Assembly: GCF_900102085.1 (NCBI RefSeq)
Contig: NZ_FMVM01000005.1
Location: 62,001 to 126,000, forward strand
From: Paenibacillus polysaccharolyticus
Lineage (GTDB): Bacteria > Bacillota > Bacilli > Paenibacillales > Paenibacillaceae
Direction of reading: 5' to 3'
Length of the DNA: 64,000 nt
Shown: in pieces, positions 36,786 to 45,179 of the stretch
How positions within the stretch are numbered: position 1 is the stretch's first letter
Layout of the letters: every line of letters begins with the position of its first letter
The notes under the pieces: model-generated
Told to the model about the DNA's origin: nothing
Databases searched by the model: none
What the model saw: only the letters and a program-made list of their open reading frames with translations
Position numbers and translations under genes: made by a program

Positions 36786-37205
36786 TTAGACAACGTTGAG
36801 TACAACATCAATGTTGCCGCGTGTTGCTTTTGAATACGGACAGAAGTCATGCGCCTTGCGGGCAAGATCTTCAGCCTGGCTGTGATCCACTCCCGGCATA
36901 CTCACATCCAGACGAACCGCTAGCTTGAATCCGTCATCTGTTGGATCTTTGCCGATCGATACGTTGCTGGTTACAACGACATTCTCCAATTTCACACCTG
37001 CTTTGCGTGCCACGTTAGCCAGAGCGCTCTCGTAACATGCACCGTATCCAGCTGCAAAAAGTTGCTCGGGGTTTGTACCTTCTCCACCTGCACCGCCAAG
37101 TTCTTTCGGCATTTTCAGATCATGTTGCAGTACACCGTCCGAAGAAGCCACCGAACCTGTTCGTCCACCTTTTACTGTCGCTGTTGCTGTATATAAAGCT
37201 TCCAT
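36786..37205 (-). CDS. ohr: Organic hydroperoxide resistance protein
   Basis: A 139-residue OsmC-fold peroxidase of the Ohr subgroup. The reactive cysteine is in GYGACYESAL (about residue 55) and the resolving one in HDFCPYSKATRGN (about 121). It reduces organic hydroperoxides, usually with lipoyl-type reductants. The ATG at 37205 has GAAGGAGAGATTCTG. No ohrR regulator is adjacent. Confidence 0.92.
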   Translation of the reverse strand: MEALYTATATVKGGRTGSVASSDGVLQHDLKMPKELGGAGGEGTNPEQLFAAGYGACYESALANVARKAGVKLENVVVTSNVSIGKDPTDDGFKLAVRLDVSMPGVDHSQAEDLARKAHDFCPYSKATRGNIDVVLNVV

Positions 37206-37614
37206 CAGAATCTCTCCTTCGTTAATAAAGTTTTGACTGCCTACAATTCATTTTAAACTTCTGGCTCGATTTGAAACGTCTGATTGTGTACTTTATCAGC
37301 TTTTACATTTGGCTACATTTCATGCGTACCTGATAAAAGTCGTATCTTTTTACGAAATGGGTACGATACAAAGAGGCTCTTCGAAAATATAACCTCAGAT
37401 CCTCCTTATTTTTTGTCCGACTACACAAAAGTTGCACTAGACAAAAATTATTGAGGGTGTACAATGTAAACATGAACATAAAATTTTAGATATATGAGCA
37501 CTCGTATTTATCCCGTTTATTTGCCACAGCATTTGTGCTAGAGCACATCCTAAAAATGAATTTATTCCGGCTACAGGCCGACCACATCTTATTGTAAAGT
37601 CAGGTGATCCATGT
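37206..37614. promoter_or_regulatory. Divergent regulatory region, ohr and mntH
   Basis: A 409-base gap. A nested inverted repeat lies at 37325-37365: CGTACC ... CGTA-N6-TACG ... GGTACG. A good promoter for mntH is TAGACA (37438-37443), 16 bases, TACAAT (37460-37465). TTTTTGTC near 37411 and GACAAAAA ending near 37447 form a wider inverted pair over this promoter and could be a metal-regulator site. All assignments are by eye. Confidence 0.55.
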
Positions 37615-38973
37615 ATGAGTCAAAAAAATCCGTTCAATTCTCCATCCAGCGAATATGCGTCTGCTTCCGCAGCTACGATGGCTCCCTCGCTAGGTGAGGC
37701 ACACAGTTCCATGAAAGTACCCAAAAATGCGGCATGGTGGAAAAAGTTCCTCGCCTTTGTCGGCCCAGGGTATCTTGTCGCTGTTGGTTATATGGACCCC
37801 GGCAACTGGGCTACGGATATCGCAGGCGGCTCGCAATTCGGTTATACGTTATTGTCCGTCATCCTTTTTTCCAACATGATGGCCGTGGTGCTTCAATCCC
37901 TCGCAGGCAAGCTAGGTATTGTCACTGGGCGTGATCTTGCTCAAGCCTGTCGTGAACGCTTCAGCGCTCCCGTTGTCATGATGTTATGGATTCTATGTGA
38001 ACTGGCTATCGCGGCTACGGATCTCGCTGAAGTCATCGGCTCAGCAATCGCTCTTAAACTTTTGTTTAACATTCCCATGTTGTACGGTGTGATTATTACC
38101 GCAGTGGATGTATTACTCATTCTCGTACTACAAAATAAAGGATTCCGTGCACTGGAAACACTCGTCATCGTGCTGATGGCAACCATTGCTCTTTGTTTCG
38201 GCATCGACCTATTCTTGGCGAAACCGGATATGGGCGGTGTTCTTCACGGATTTGTTCCTAGCACCGAAATTTTGCAAAACCCGGCCATGCTCTACATCGC
38301 CATTGGCATCATCGGGGCTACCGTTATGCCGCACAATCTGTATCTGCATTCATCCATTGTGCAGACTCGCCAGATTGAGCAGACGACTCAGGGCAAAAGA
38401 GAAGCTATCCGCTACACCACATTGGATTCAACCATTGCTTTGACGTTAGCTCTGTTCATTAACGCAGCCATCCTGATCGTATCTGCAGCTGTATTCCACA
38501 GCGCTGGCATGACACAGGTAGCAGAGATATCCGATGCATATCATCTGCTAACCCCACTGCTTGGTACAACGATCGCCAGTGTCTTGTTCGGCGTAGCTTT
38601 GCTCGCATCCGGTCAGAACTCAACCCTTACAGGCACGCTTGCAGGACAGATCGTCATGGAAGGCTTCCTGAATATCCGTATCCCGGCGTGGTTGCGTAGA
38701 CTGGTTACCCGACTGATTGCGATCATCCCTGCTGTTATCGTCACTGCTATTGCCGGTGAGCGCGGCACTGAAGAGTTGCTGATCTTGAGTCAGGTCATCC
38801 TGTCCCTGCAGCTGCCATTCGCCGTCATCCCGCTTGTGATGTTCACAAGTGACAAAAAAAGCATGGGGTCTTTTGCAAACAAACTGTGGCTCAAAATTGT
38901 CTCTTGGGCTATTGCCGCTATCATCGTTGTGCTGAATGTGTATTTAATCATCCAGACCATCATGCTGTTCTAG
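37615..38973 (+). CDS. mntH: Nramp-type Mn2+/H+ symporter
   Basis: A 452-residue Nramp transporter with about eleven membrane segments. [16 protein letters not shown] gives the DPGN metal-site motif in helix 1, and [12 protein letters not shown] the MPH motif in helix 6. It imports manganese with protons. A 40-residue Ser/Ala-rich N-terminal tail precedes helix 1. The start ATG at 37615 has CAGGTGATCC. Manganese-responsive control (MntR) is likely from family knowledge only. Confidence 0.95.
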   Translation: MSQKNPFNSPSSEYASASAATMAPSLGEAHSSMKVPKNAAWWKKFLAFVGPGYLVAVGYMDPGNWATDIAGGSQFGYTLLSVILFSNMMAVVLQSLAGKLGIVTGRDLAQACRERFSAPVVMMLWILCELAIAATDLAEVIGSAIALKLLFNIPMLYGVIITAVDVLLILVLQNKGFRALETLVIVLMATIALCFGIDLFLAKPDMGGVLHGFVPSTEILQNPAMLYIAIGIIGATVMPHNLYLHSSIVQTRQIEQTTQGKREAIRYTTLDSTIALTLALFINAAILIVSAAVFHSAGMTQVAEISDAYHLLTPLLGTTIASVLFGVALLASGQNSTLTGTLAGQIVMEGFLNIRIPAWLRRLVTRLIAIIPAVIVTAIAGERGTEELLILSQVILSLQLPFAVIPLVMFTSDKKSMGSFANKLWLKIVSWAIAAIIVVLNVYLIIQTIMLF

Positions 38974-38985
38974 TTTATATATGAA

Positions 38986-39035
38986 AAGGCCGATTCGCTG
39001 TTGGTATTGATCCCAACGCAAATCGGCCTTCTTTG
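38986..39035 (+). terminator. Terminator after mntH
   Basis: AAGGCCGATT / AATCGGCCTT perfect outer stem with an inner TTGG / CCAA pair, followed by CTTT. Confidence 0.8.
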
Positions 39036-39103
39036 TATCATTATTGTGATACGCTCTAATACCCTCATACCTTTAATCTACCCCACACGATCTAACCTGA
39101 GAC

Positions 39104-39802
39104 TCATATAGATTTACCTGCATTCTCATCGGGTATGAGTAGCGGCAGCAGTTCATCTAGCGACTCAACCGTCCAGTCTGCACGCTCGCCATCCGAGAGC
39201 TCTGGCTGGAACCTCCCGTATCCTTGCAAAATACGAATGGTGCGTAAGCCTAAACTACGTGCTGGCATAATATCATTATCAATTCGATCTCCAATCATAA
39301 CCGCTTCTTCCGGCGCGCATCCAGCTTGCTTCAGAGCAACCGCATACAACTCCGGATCAGGCTTGGACACCCCTTCTTCTGCCGAACAGGCCAGGACATG
39401 CACATATTTACGAAGTCCGTAACTCTCCAGCCTTGCTTCAGTCCCAGGGCTCTGATTCGCAATAATGCCAATGCGATAGTGATGCGAAAGCTGTTCAAGC
39501 ACCTTGGTTGCAGAAGGAAACGGTTGCTCCAATTCTTTATGGAATTTCAGCTTGTCCTGAATCTGAATGCGGTGATCTTCATCATGAATATATGTACGTA
39601 TGGCCACTTTCATGGGCCACTGTTCATAATTACGGTAACAGGTAGCAAACAGTTCTCTTACCGCCTCAATCTTTACTGGATAGCCGTAATCATTCGCTTC
39701 CCGAACGAACTGCCCAATAATATCATCTACAGGCTCCCATTCGTCCACCAGCGTATCCCCCACATCAAAAAACAACCACTTCAATCCGGCAATATTCGGC
39801 AC
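39104..39802 (-). CDS. HAD-superfamily hydrolase
   Basis: A 232-residue HAD phosphatase with motif I FFDVGDTLVDE (DxGDT form), a helical cap, motif III lysine region EGVSKPDPELY and motif IV VMIGDRIDNDI. Substrate unknown. The start is GTG at 39802 with AGGAGGAATCAGC. It is probably a single gene. Confidence 0.88.
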   Translation of the reverse strand: MPNIAGLKWLFFDVGDTLVDEWEPVDDIIGQFVREANDYGYPVKIEAVRELFATCYRNYEQWPMKVAIRTYIHDEDHRIQIQDKLKFHKELEQPFPSATKVLEQLSHHYRIGIIANQSPGTEARLESYGLRKYVHVLACSAEEGVSKPDPELYAVALKQAGCAPEEAVMIGDRIDNDIMPARSLGLRTIRILQGYGRFQPELSDGERADWTVESLDELLPLLIPDENAGKSI

Positions 39803-39864
39803 GCTGATTCCTCCTCGTTAGCTGCAGGTTATCCCTCGCTTCTATACTACCGTACTGTTTCCAT

Positions 39865-39896
39865 AAAAAAAGAAGACCCACGACAAGCATGAGTCT
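39865..39896 (-). terminator. Intrinsic terminator
   Basis: Minus strand AGACTCATG / CGTGGGTCT stem (with G-U pairs) followed by TCTTTTTTT. It ends the riboswitch-controlled gene. Confidence 0.75.
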
Positions 39897-39959
39897 CCTC
39901 AAATTCCGTTAGTCTATACCTGCAATTATAACAGGCGTCTTACCTTGGATCAATGTCAA

Positions 39960-40388
39960 TCACAAGCTGCTCACTTCAGCCTCCGGTTTATTGCAGCTAT
40001 TAAGAAGGAACCCGACTTCTCCATTCAGTGAATACACAATTTTATCGGCGCCCATTCCACGATAAATCCCTTTAGGATGGCTCTGCTCCGTGATCACACA
40101 CAAGGACTTCGATGTCCAAGAGCGACAGATTTGAAGATAGCGGCATGTCAAGTTCAGACTGTTCTCAAAAATAAACACATTGCCTACACTGCCTTGCGGC
40201 AAAAACCATTTCTCAGCAGCTGCTGTATTCATACGGATGACGTGTTCTACGCCAAGACGGCGAAGTTTGCGCTCCTCATCAGCACTGTTCGTCAGAACGG
40301 CAAATGGCATTTTTTTATACATCAGCAATTTCACAAATTTACGTCCTGCTTCATTCGGAGCGGTTACCAAAATCATCTCTTTATCCAT
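39960..40388 (-). CDS. Small Rossmann-like protein under c-di-AMP riboswitch
   Basis: A 142-residue protein with an alternating beta/alpha pattern: MILVTAPNEAGRKFVKLLMY, PFAVLTNSADEERKLRRLGV and NVFIFENSLNLTC. It looks like a single nucleotide-binding (TrkA-N/RCK_N-like or SDR-like) domain, but the glycine loop (TAPNEAGRKF) is not canonical, so this is tentative. The start ATG at 40388 has AAGGGAGGAACGAAGA. The leader holds a ydaO-type riboswitch and terminator, and many genes of that regulon handle potassium or wall metabolism. Confidence 0.75.
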   Translation of the reverse strand: MDKEMILVTAPNEAGRKFVKLLMYKKMPFAVLTNSADEERKLRRLGVEHVIRMNTAAAEKWFLPQGSVGNVFIFENSLNLTCRYLQICRSWTSKSLCVITEQSHPKGIYRGMGADKIVYSLNGEVGFLLNSCNKPEAEVSSL

Positions 40389-40419
40389 TCTTCGTTCCTC
40401 CCTTGGCGTGAAAAGACAA

Positions 40420-40461
40420 CAAAAAAGAAGCGTGGGGACCAAGGCCTCCGAAACGCTTCTT
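40420..40461 (-). terminator. Expression-platform terminator of the riboswitch
   Basis: Minus strand AAGAAGCG / CGCTTCTT stem with a GC-rich loop and TTTTTTG. It lies between the aptamer and the gene start, as expected for transcriptional control. Confidence 0.88.
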
Positions 40462-40477
40462 AAATAATCCATGACGA

Positions 40478-40678
40478 AAGCGCCATGAACCAGCGTGCGG
40501 TTTGTTGCCTCTCCCTTTAACGCTTACGAGGTTAGCTGACGGATTCGGGCGCGAGAGTCGCCCTATTTCCGGCTTTCACCGAAAAATTCACCCCATGAAT
40601 GTCCGCTGCTGTCATACAGCCCATTCTGTTGGTTCCCCCGTTTTCCATCCACAATGAATGGAAACTCAGCGATTAAAA
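40478..40678 (-). ncRNA. c-di-AMP riboswitch (ydaO/yuaA leader)
   Basis: On the minus strand the diagnostic conserved blocks occur in order: GGGGGAACCA, GGGGTGAAT, TAGGGCGACTCTCG, CCGAATCCGTCAGCTAACC and TCGTAAGCGTT. These match the ydaO-type aptamer, which binds two c-di-AMP molecules and usually favours the downstream terminator, switching the gene off. The terminator at 40420-40461 and the Rossmann-like gene follow. Aptamer ends are estimated. Confidence 0.93.
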
Positions 40679-40994
40679 CATCGTTCGTAAATCTTGAGTA
40701 TAAGACCGATCGATATTATCGTTTGTTTCGTTTTTCAGGTACAATTTAATTAAAATTCAAATTACGCTATGAATCATACACCCGTACCATGATCATGTAA
40801 AGTGCATACAGATCACCGAATCGCCAGATTTCCGGCAATAACCTTTGATAATAACGCTTACAATGAGGTCATACGCTATCCTTCTCTTCCAAGCTACCTA
40901 ATTCTCAACCGCACAAAAATTGATTCATGTATTTCTCATCCATTTCGGAGTCCAGCAAGCGAATGGTTATAACAACGCTAAATCCAAATAAGTT
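40679..40994. other. Intergenic stretch without a recognised gene
   Basis: AT-rich spacer between the divergent riboswitch leader and the glutathione peroxidase gene. The riboswitch promoter must lie in the first 100 bases; no convincing -35/-10 pair was picked out. Confidence 0.5.
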
Positions 40995-41023
40995 TTGCAT
41001 TATTTAATTGTTTAAAATATAAT
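40995..41023 (+). promoter_or_regulatory. Promoter of the glutathione peroxidase gene
   Basis: TTGCAT, 17 bases, TATAAT, ending 36 bases before the start codon. Confidence 0.75.
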
Positions 41024-41059
41024 AAGTTTATTAAGAATAACAGGATGGAGGCGTTCCCC

Positions 41060-41539
41060 ATGTCAGTCTATGATTACAAAGTAAACACCCTTCGCGGACA
41101 AGAGATTGAGATGTCCCAATATCGCGGTAAAGTGTTGTTAATTGTGAATACCGCAAGCCAGTGCGGTCTCACCCCTCAATTCAAGGGCTTGCAAGAGCTT
41201 CAGGATAAATTCCAGGATGCTCCGTTTGAAGTCCTTGGATTCCCAAGCAACCAATTCGCGCAGGAAAAAGGATCTTCCGACGATATTGCTGAATTCTGTC
41301 AGATGAATTATGGCGTAAGTTTCCCGATGTTTGAAAAAATTGACGTCAATGGTTCCAGCGCTCATCCGCTCTTCCAGCATATTTCCAAGGAAGCACCAGG
41401 CTTACTCGGTTCCAAAGCCATCAAATGGAACTTCACCAAATTCCTTGTCGATCAGGACGGTAAAGTTGTGAAACGATATGCTCCGCAGACTACACCGGAC
41501 AAAATCGAAGAGGATATTCAGAAGCTGATTAACAAATAA
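41060..41539 (+). CDS. Glutathione peroxidase-family thiol peroxidase
   Basis: A 159-residue Gpx/BsaA-type enzyme with NTASQCGLTPQFKGLQ (catalytic Cys instead of selenocysteine), LGFPSNQFAQE and KWNFTKFLVD, so the Cys-Gln-Trp-Asn set is intact. In bacteria of this group it more probably uses thioredoxin than glutathione. The start ATG at 41060 has GGATGGAGG; five upstream codons in frame are excluded. Confidence 0.93.
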   Translation: MSVYDYKVNTLRGQEIEMSQYRGKVLLIVNTASQCGLTPQFKGLQELQDKFQDAPFEVLGFPSNQFAQEKGSSDDIAEFCQMNYGVSFPMFEKIDVNGSSAHPLFQHISKEAPGLLGSKAIKWNFTKFLVDQDGKVVKRYAPQTTPDKIEEDIQKLINK

Positions 41540-41574
41540 ATGTAGACTTTCGAACAAACAAATAAAACCAAAAC

Positions 41575-41629
41575 AAGCCACCTATAAAGCAAAGAGCCAG
41601 ACACTGCTCTAGCTTTTGGGCGGCTTTTT
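41575..41629 (+). terminator. Intrinsic terminator
   Basis: AAGCCACC ... GGGCGGCTT outer stem, inner AGAGC / GCTCT, then TTTTT. Confidence 0.7.
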
Positions 41630-41692
41630 GCTTCCTCTCTTTTAACACATGTGCTTATCCTGAATAATTCGCCCTTGTTGCTATATGAAAAC

Positions 41693-41726
41693 AAAAAAAG
41701 AAGCTCTCCATCACGGAAAGCTTCTC
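41693..41726 (-). terminator. Terminator after tRNA-Leu
   Basis: Minus strand AGAAGCTTTCC / GGAGAGCTTCT stem followed by TTTTTTT. Confidence 0.85.
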
Positions 41727-41744
41727 TCGTAAATCTTCATATGA

Positions 41745-41827
41745 TGCGGTCGAGAGGACTCGAACCTCCACGGGCATACGCCCACTACCCCCTCAAGATA
41801 GCGTGTCTGCCATTCCACCACGACCGC
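41745..41827 (-). tRNA. tRNA-Leu (GAG), copy 1
   Basis: Acceptor GCGGTCG / CGACCGC with discriminator A, anticodon loop TTGAGGG (anticodon GAG), long variable arm with a GGGC / GCCC stem, and GGTTCGAGTCC T-arm. CCA is not encoded. It differs from copy 2 by two paired bases in the variable arm. Confidence 0.95.
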
Positions 41828-42270
41828 ATGTCGTAAATTATCGGCAACAGAATTGATTATACCGGATTCTTAAACAAAAGTAAAGTCTTTATTAATCACT
41901 TTCTGAATGACATTTTACTACAACCGACTTTACTCTAAATTGATAACCGTTCTTCACCCCTTCCTATTCCACATCTCTTGCAAAATCCAGTCATATTTCC
42001 TCGAAAATTACATATCATTAATCTGATTCGGCAAAAAGGCCAAAGGGACTTCAGACATAAAATATATGACACAGATAGAATTTTAAATGTTATATTATAT
42101 TACACTAATTCTGAATGATATTTAATTAAGTTTTTATTTTCTCATAATTCATTGACAAAACACGGATTATTATGTGAATATATATATCATATAATTCGGA
42201 TTTACACATTAAACTTAACAAAAGATCATCATATGTGATTAAACATAACACAATAAAGCGCAGGAGGCGA
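41828..42270. promoter_or_regulatory. AT-rich intergenic region before ureF
   Basis: No gene is seen. TTGACA at 42152-42157 with an AT-rich stretch 17 to 20 bases later (GAATATATAT) is a promoter candidate for the ureF-like gene. Base composition is clearly more AT-rich than the flanking genes. Confidence 0.4.
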
Positions 42271-42978
42271 ATGATCGTGAACCGTGGGAATAAGCTACTC
42301 GATTATGCGAAACTGCTTGATCCCTCTGTCCAGGTGGGAGGATTCACTCATTTCTTCGGCATGGACACCCACATCAAGGAAGGCACCATTCGGACAGCTG
42401 AGGAACTCGAATCATTTATGCGTTGCCAGTTACACCCCAGTCTCGTTCGTCTAGAAGGTATGGCGATCAAGGGGATTTACACCGCAACAGATCATAAGGA
42501 TACTTGGCGAATTGCCCTGATCGACAAACTTGTGCATGTACAGCGAACTCCTCCTGAACTTAGAGAGCAGGCAACAATAATAGGCAAACGTTTAATCAAA
42601 CTGTCTCGCGCCTTGCATCCTTGGATCGACCTTAGCCCACTTGAACAAATCTTCGTAAAATACAATTCAGTTGGTTGCCTCCCCACCGTTCACGCCTGGA
42701 TCAACCACCACCTCGATATCCCCGTCGAAGAGGCAGTTCTCGGTTACTTACATTCAGCCATGAATGCATGCGTATCCGAAGCTTGCAAGGTTATCCCCCT
42801 AAATGAAAATGCCACTCGGGAACTGCTGGCTCGCCTGACCGCAGACCTTGAGAATGAATGGACTACCGTGAGCGCCTCCTCACCGGATGCACCCATGCAT
42901 CCTACGTCCATGTCTATGAAGTCGTTATTCCCCAGCTTCCACATGCTTGGAGCAGGGTTGCACGCTTACAGAGCATAA
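42271..42978 (+). CDS. ureF: Orphan UreF-like urease accessory protein
   Basis: A 235-residue UreF-type protein. The family block LLDPSVQVGGFTHFFGMDTH is near the N-terminus, and the rest is helical as in UreF (NACVSEACKVIPL, GYLHSAMNA). UreF works with UreG and UreD in nickel insertion into urease, yet no other urease gene is in the window. The ATG at 42271 lies 3 bases after AGGAGG; a GTG at 42277 gives a better spacing of 9 bases. It is flanked by tRNA-Leu and followed by a terminator. Confidence 0.82.
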   Translation: MIVNRGNKLLDYAKLLDPSVQVGGFTHFFGMDTHIKEGTIRTAEELESFMRCQLHPSLVRLEGMAIKGIYTATDHKDTWRIALIDKLVHVQRTPPELREQATIIGKRLIKLSRALHPWIDLSPLEQIFVKYNSVGCLPTVHAWINHHLDIPVEEAVLGYLHSAMNACVSEACKVIPLNENATRELLARLTADLENEWTTVSASSPDAPMHPTSMSMKSLFPSFHMLGAGLHAYRA

Positions 42979-43020
42979 TTACACACTCCTCCTCAAAACC
43001 TCTTTTTCAGAGCACAACAA

Positions 43021-43057
43021 AAACACGCCGCAACTCCTCTTGCTGGCGTGTTTTTTT
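43021..43057 (+). terminator. Terminator after the ureF-like gene
   Basis: AAACACGCC / GGCGTGTTT stem with T-run of seven. Confidence 0.88.
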
Positions 43058-43131
43058 ATTTTTTTCAACCAAAAAAAATCGTACTTACGTCATTTTAATT
43101 CAAAAAATACACTTATTTCCGTATTTTTTAA

Positions 43132-43160
43132 TTGTTAGATGACGAATTTGCGTATATAAT
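43132..43160 (+). promoter_or_regulatory. Promoter of the XRE/PAS gene pair
   Basis: TTGTTA, 17 bases, TATAAT, about 85 bases before the first start codon. Confidence 0.75.
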
Positions 43161-43244
43161 GGAACCAACAGCACGTATTTCTATCTATTTTACACGAAGA
43201 ATGACCTGCTGAATACTATAAAATCCACTCAGGGGTGAACCCTA

Positions 43245-43448
43245 TTGAACAAGAAGAAGCCAGTCACTCCGTTCGGATGGGCTATCAAACGACGGCTAAC
43301 CGAACTTCAGGTCGATCAGAAAACATTTTGCGAACAACATGATATTCCGCCCTACCGTCTATCCAACCTTATTCATGGCACACGCAAAGCAACCCGATTC
43401 AGACATCAGGTCGCTGACATTTTGAACATACCAGAGGAACTGAGATAA
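43245..43448 (+). CDS. Small XRE-like DNA-binding protein
   Basis: A 67-residue protein with one HTH (FGWAIKRRLTELQVDQKTFC, then RLSNLIHGTRKATR), resembling the XRE or Cro fold without a partner domain. The start is TTG at 43245 with GGGGTGAACCCTA. It is 35 bases ahead of the PAS gene and behind a good promoter, so they form one operon. Confidence 0.78.
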   Translation: MNKKKPVTPFGWAIKRRLTELQVDQKTFCEQHDIPPYRLSNLIHGTRKATRFRHQVADILNIPEELR

Positions 43449-43483
43449 GAACACTTTCATCCATCATAAGGAGGACTTCTCTC

Positions 43484-44110
43484 ATGGGAACCATTACATC
43501 CGACCTGGAAAGCCTATCGTTCCAGGCGACCAATCATCAGTTGATCATTATTGATCATCAATGGATGATACGAAGCTGTAACCGGGCCTGGCAGCACGGA
43601 CTTCATAAACTCTTCTTACGCGCAGCCAGCCGCCACAATCATTACCTTCACCTGATGGAAGCATGGGCAGCACAACAGAAAAACCACTATCCAACCAAGT
43701 TTGCGAGGTATCTGAGGCATAACGTTGTTCCTTTTAACCAAACCCATACATACGATATCTCTGTTATTACACCACACAACGAAGAGAAATGGTTTCGCGT
43801 AGAACTTACCCCCTTACAGAACGGACCTACGATGGATACCAACCTCGCTTTGGTGGCTCACACAGATATTACAGAACAGAAGAAGACAGAACTTCAGCTG
43901 CGACAAGCCTTGACTGAAGCTCGCACCCTCCATGGACTACTGCCTATTTGCGCCGTTTGCAAACATATCAAGGATGAATCAGACGAATGGAACAGCGTCG
44001 AGCGCTATCTGGAAAAACATACTTCCGCCGAGTTTACACACGACATCTGCCCAGATTGTATCCGCCAGTTGTACCCCAAATACTCCAGTATTCTTGACCA
44101 GCATCACTAA
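43484..44110 (+). CDS. PAS-domain protein with C-terminal Cys motif
   Basis: A 208-residue protein. A PAS-like sensor (residues 18-130, ending VAHTDITEQKKTELQLR) is joined by a short helix to a module LHGLLPICAVCKHIKDE ... HDICPDCIRQLYP carrying CxxC twice. That module often ends PAS or response-regulator proteins and is thought to bind metal or a redox signal. There is no kinase or output domain. The ATG at 43484 has AAGGAGGACTTCTC. Confidence 0.82.
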   Translation: MGTITSDLESLSFQATNHQLIIIDHQWMIRSCNRAWQHGLHKLFLRAASRHNHYLHLMEAWAAQQKNHYPTKFARYLRHNVVPFNQTHTYDISVITPHNEEKWFRVELTPLQNGPTMDTNLALVAHTDITEQKKTELQLRQALTEARTLHGLLPICAVCKHIKDESDEWNSVERYLEKHTSAEFTHDICPDCIRQLYPKYSSILDQHH

Positions 44111-44125
44111 ACGGATATTTCTACA

Positions 44126-44186
44126 GAAAAAAACCTCCCTACTGTCCCGGAAATCATTCTCTTGGGCACAGATGGAGGTTTTTTTA
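44126..44186. terminator. Bidirectional terminator
   Basis: AAAAACCTCC ... GGAGGTTTTT with inner TGTCCC / GGGCACA pairing, between convergent genes; T-runs on both strands. Confidence 0.88.
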
Positions 44187-44200
44187 TCAATCAGAGACAC

Positions 44201-44626
44201 TTACGTCCCTTCCTGCTCTGACTTATTTTCGTCTTCCGCTTCAGGTTGGTAGCTATAGTTTCCGGAATCTTTACTCTCTTTGAATTTACGATAACGAGTG
44301 AACTCGATATATTCACTAATAAAAGACTGTTCCACAGTCGATAATTCACTCTCTTGGCAATTCAATTGCCGCAAAACGTTAAAAAAATAATCTTCCCGCT
44401 TTTCCCGCACAATGGCTTCCTTCGATAAACGCCCAATCATTAACCAGTCCAGACTCACATCAAAAAATGAAGCAATTTCAATGAGTTTATTTGTGCTCGG
44501 GATTGATTTACCACGTTTCCAGTCACCCAAATTGCCAGTGCTTATCTTCAGCTGTTCACAGAAGGCCTTCTTTGTCATCCCTCTTTCGGCAATCAGGTGC
44601 TCAATTCGCTCATAGATTGACTTCAT
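44201..44626 (-). CDS. XRE-family transcriptional regulator
   Basis: A 141-residue protein. The HTH spans residues 3-62 (IEHLIAERGMTKKAFCEQL, STGNLGDWKRGKSIPSTNKL). The C-terminal half (EYIEFTRYRKFKESKDS) is helical and ends in an acidic tail. The ATG at 44626 has GGAAGGCGG; the longer frame to 44668 has none. Target unknown; it faces the XRE/PAS operon. Confidence 0.85.
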   Translation of the reverse strand: MKSIYERIEHLIAERGMTKKAFCEQLKISTGNLGDWKRGKSIPSTNKLIEIASFFDVSLDWLMIGRLSKEAIVREKREDYFFNVLRQLNCQESELSTVEQSFISEYIEFTRYRKFKESKDSGNYSYQPEAEDENKSEQEGT

Positions 44627-44835
44627 GCAAGAACCGCCTTCCAACCGTAATATCAACTTAAATGCCATATGATTGAATTATAGCACAATATTTCTGAATC
44701 CTCAGCCCTTTTATATCCAGGAAAAGCACTGTTCCAGTCGTCTGGAGTATCGTCCGATAAATACTTCAATCTGATTGGCCCAGTTCGCTGATTAAAGGTT
44801 CGTTTTAAACAATAACTTAGCATTCGCGAAAAAAA

Positions 44836-44870
44836 TAGAAAAAGACACCCTTAATTCCTTAAGGATGTCT
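44836..44870 (-). terminator. Terminator after the tRNA-Leu copy 2 cluster
   Basis: Minus strand AGACATCCTTAA / TTAAGGGTGTCT stem (one G-U pair) followed by TTTTTC. Confidence 0.8.
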
Positions 44871-44885
44871 CACTCTAAAATCTGA

Positions 44886-44968
44886 TGCGGTCGAGAGGAC
44901 TCGAACCTCCACGGGTATACACCCACTACCCCCTCAAGATAGCGTGTCTGCCATTCCACCACGACCGC
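44886..44968 (-). tRNA. tRNA-Leu (GAG), copy 2
   Basis: Same structure as copy 1: anticodon loop TTGAGGG, acceptor GCGGTCG, discriminator A, CCA not encoded. The variable arm stem is GGGT / ACCC instead of GGGC / GCCC. Confidence 0.95.
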
Positions 44969-44983
44969 ATATAAAATTGTAAA

Positions 44984-45059
44984 TGGTGAGCCATGAAGGG
45001 CTCGAACCTTCGACACCCTGATTAAAAGTCAGGTGCTCTACCAACTGAGCTAATGGCTC
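44984..45059 (-). tRNA. tRNA-Lys (TTT)
   Basis: Cloverleaf with acceptor GAGCCAT / ATGGCTC, anticodon loop CTTTTAA (anticodon TTT) and GGTTCGAGCCC T-arm; 3' CCA is encoded. Confidence 0.96.
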
Positions 45060-45179
45060 TCAATGTACCTTCACCTGATGTTATGCCATGCTTCATATCG
45101 GATGTTACAGAGCAGTGACTTTCAAAGAAACCCCTTATTAAAGACGAATCTTTTAACGGTGAAGAATGAGGTAATACTA

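Noticed and set aside
36558..36833. 91-codon plus-strand frame before ohr
   Set aside because: It covers the ohr terminator hairpin and has no ribosome site or recognisable product.
41651..41836. 61-codon frame across the tRNA-Leu region
   Set aside because: It reads through a terminator hairpin and the reverse complement of the tRNA gene.
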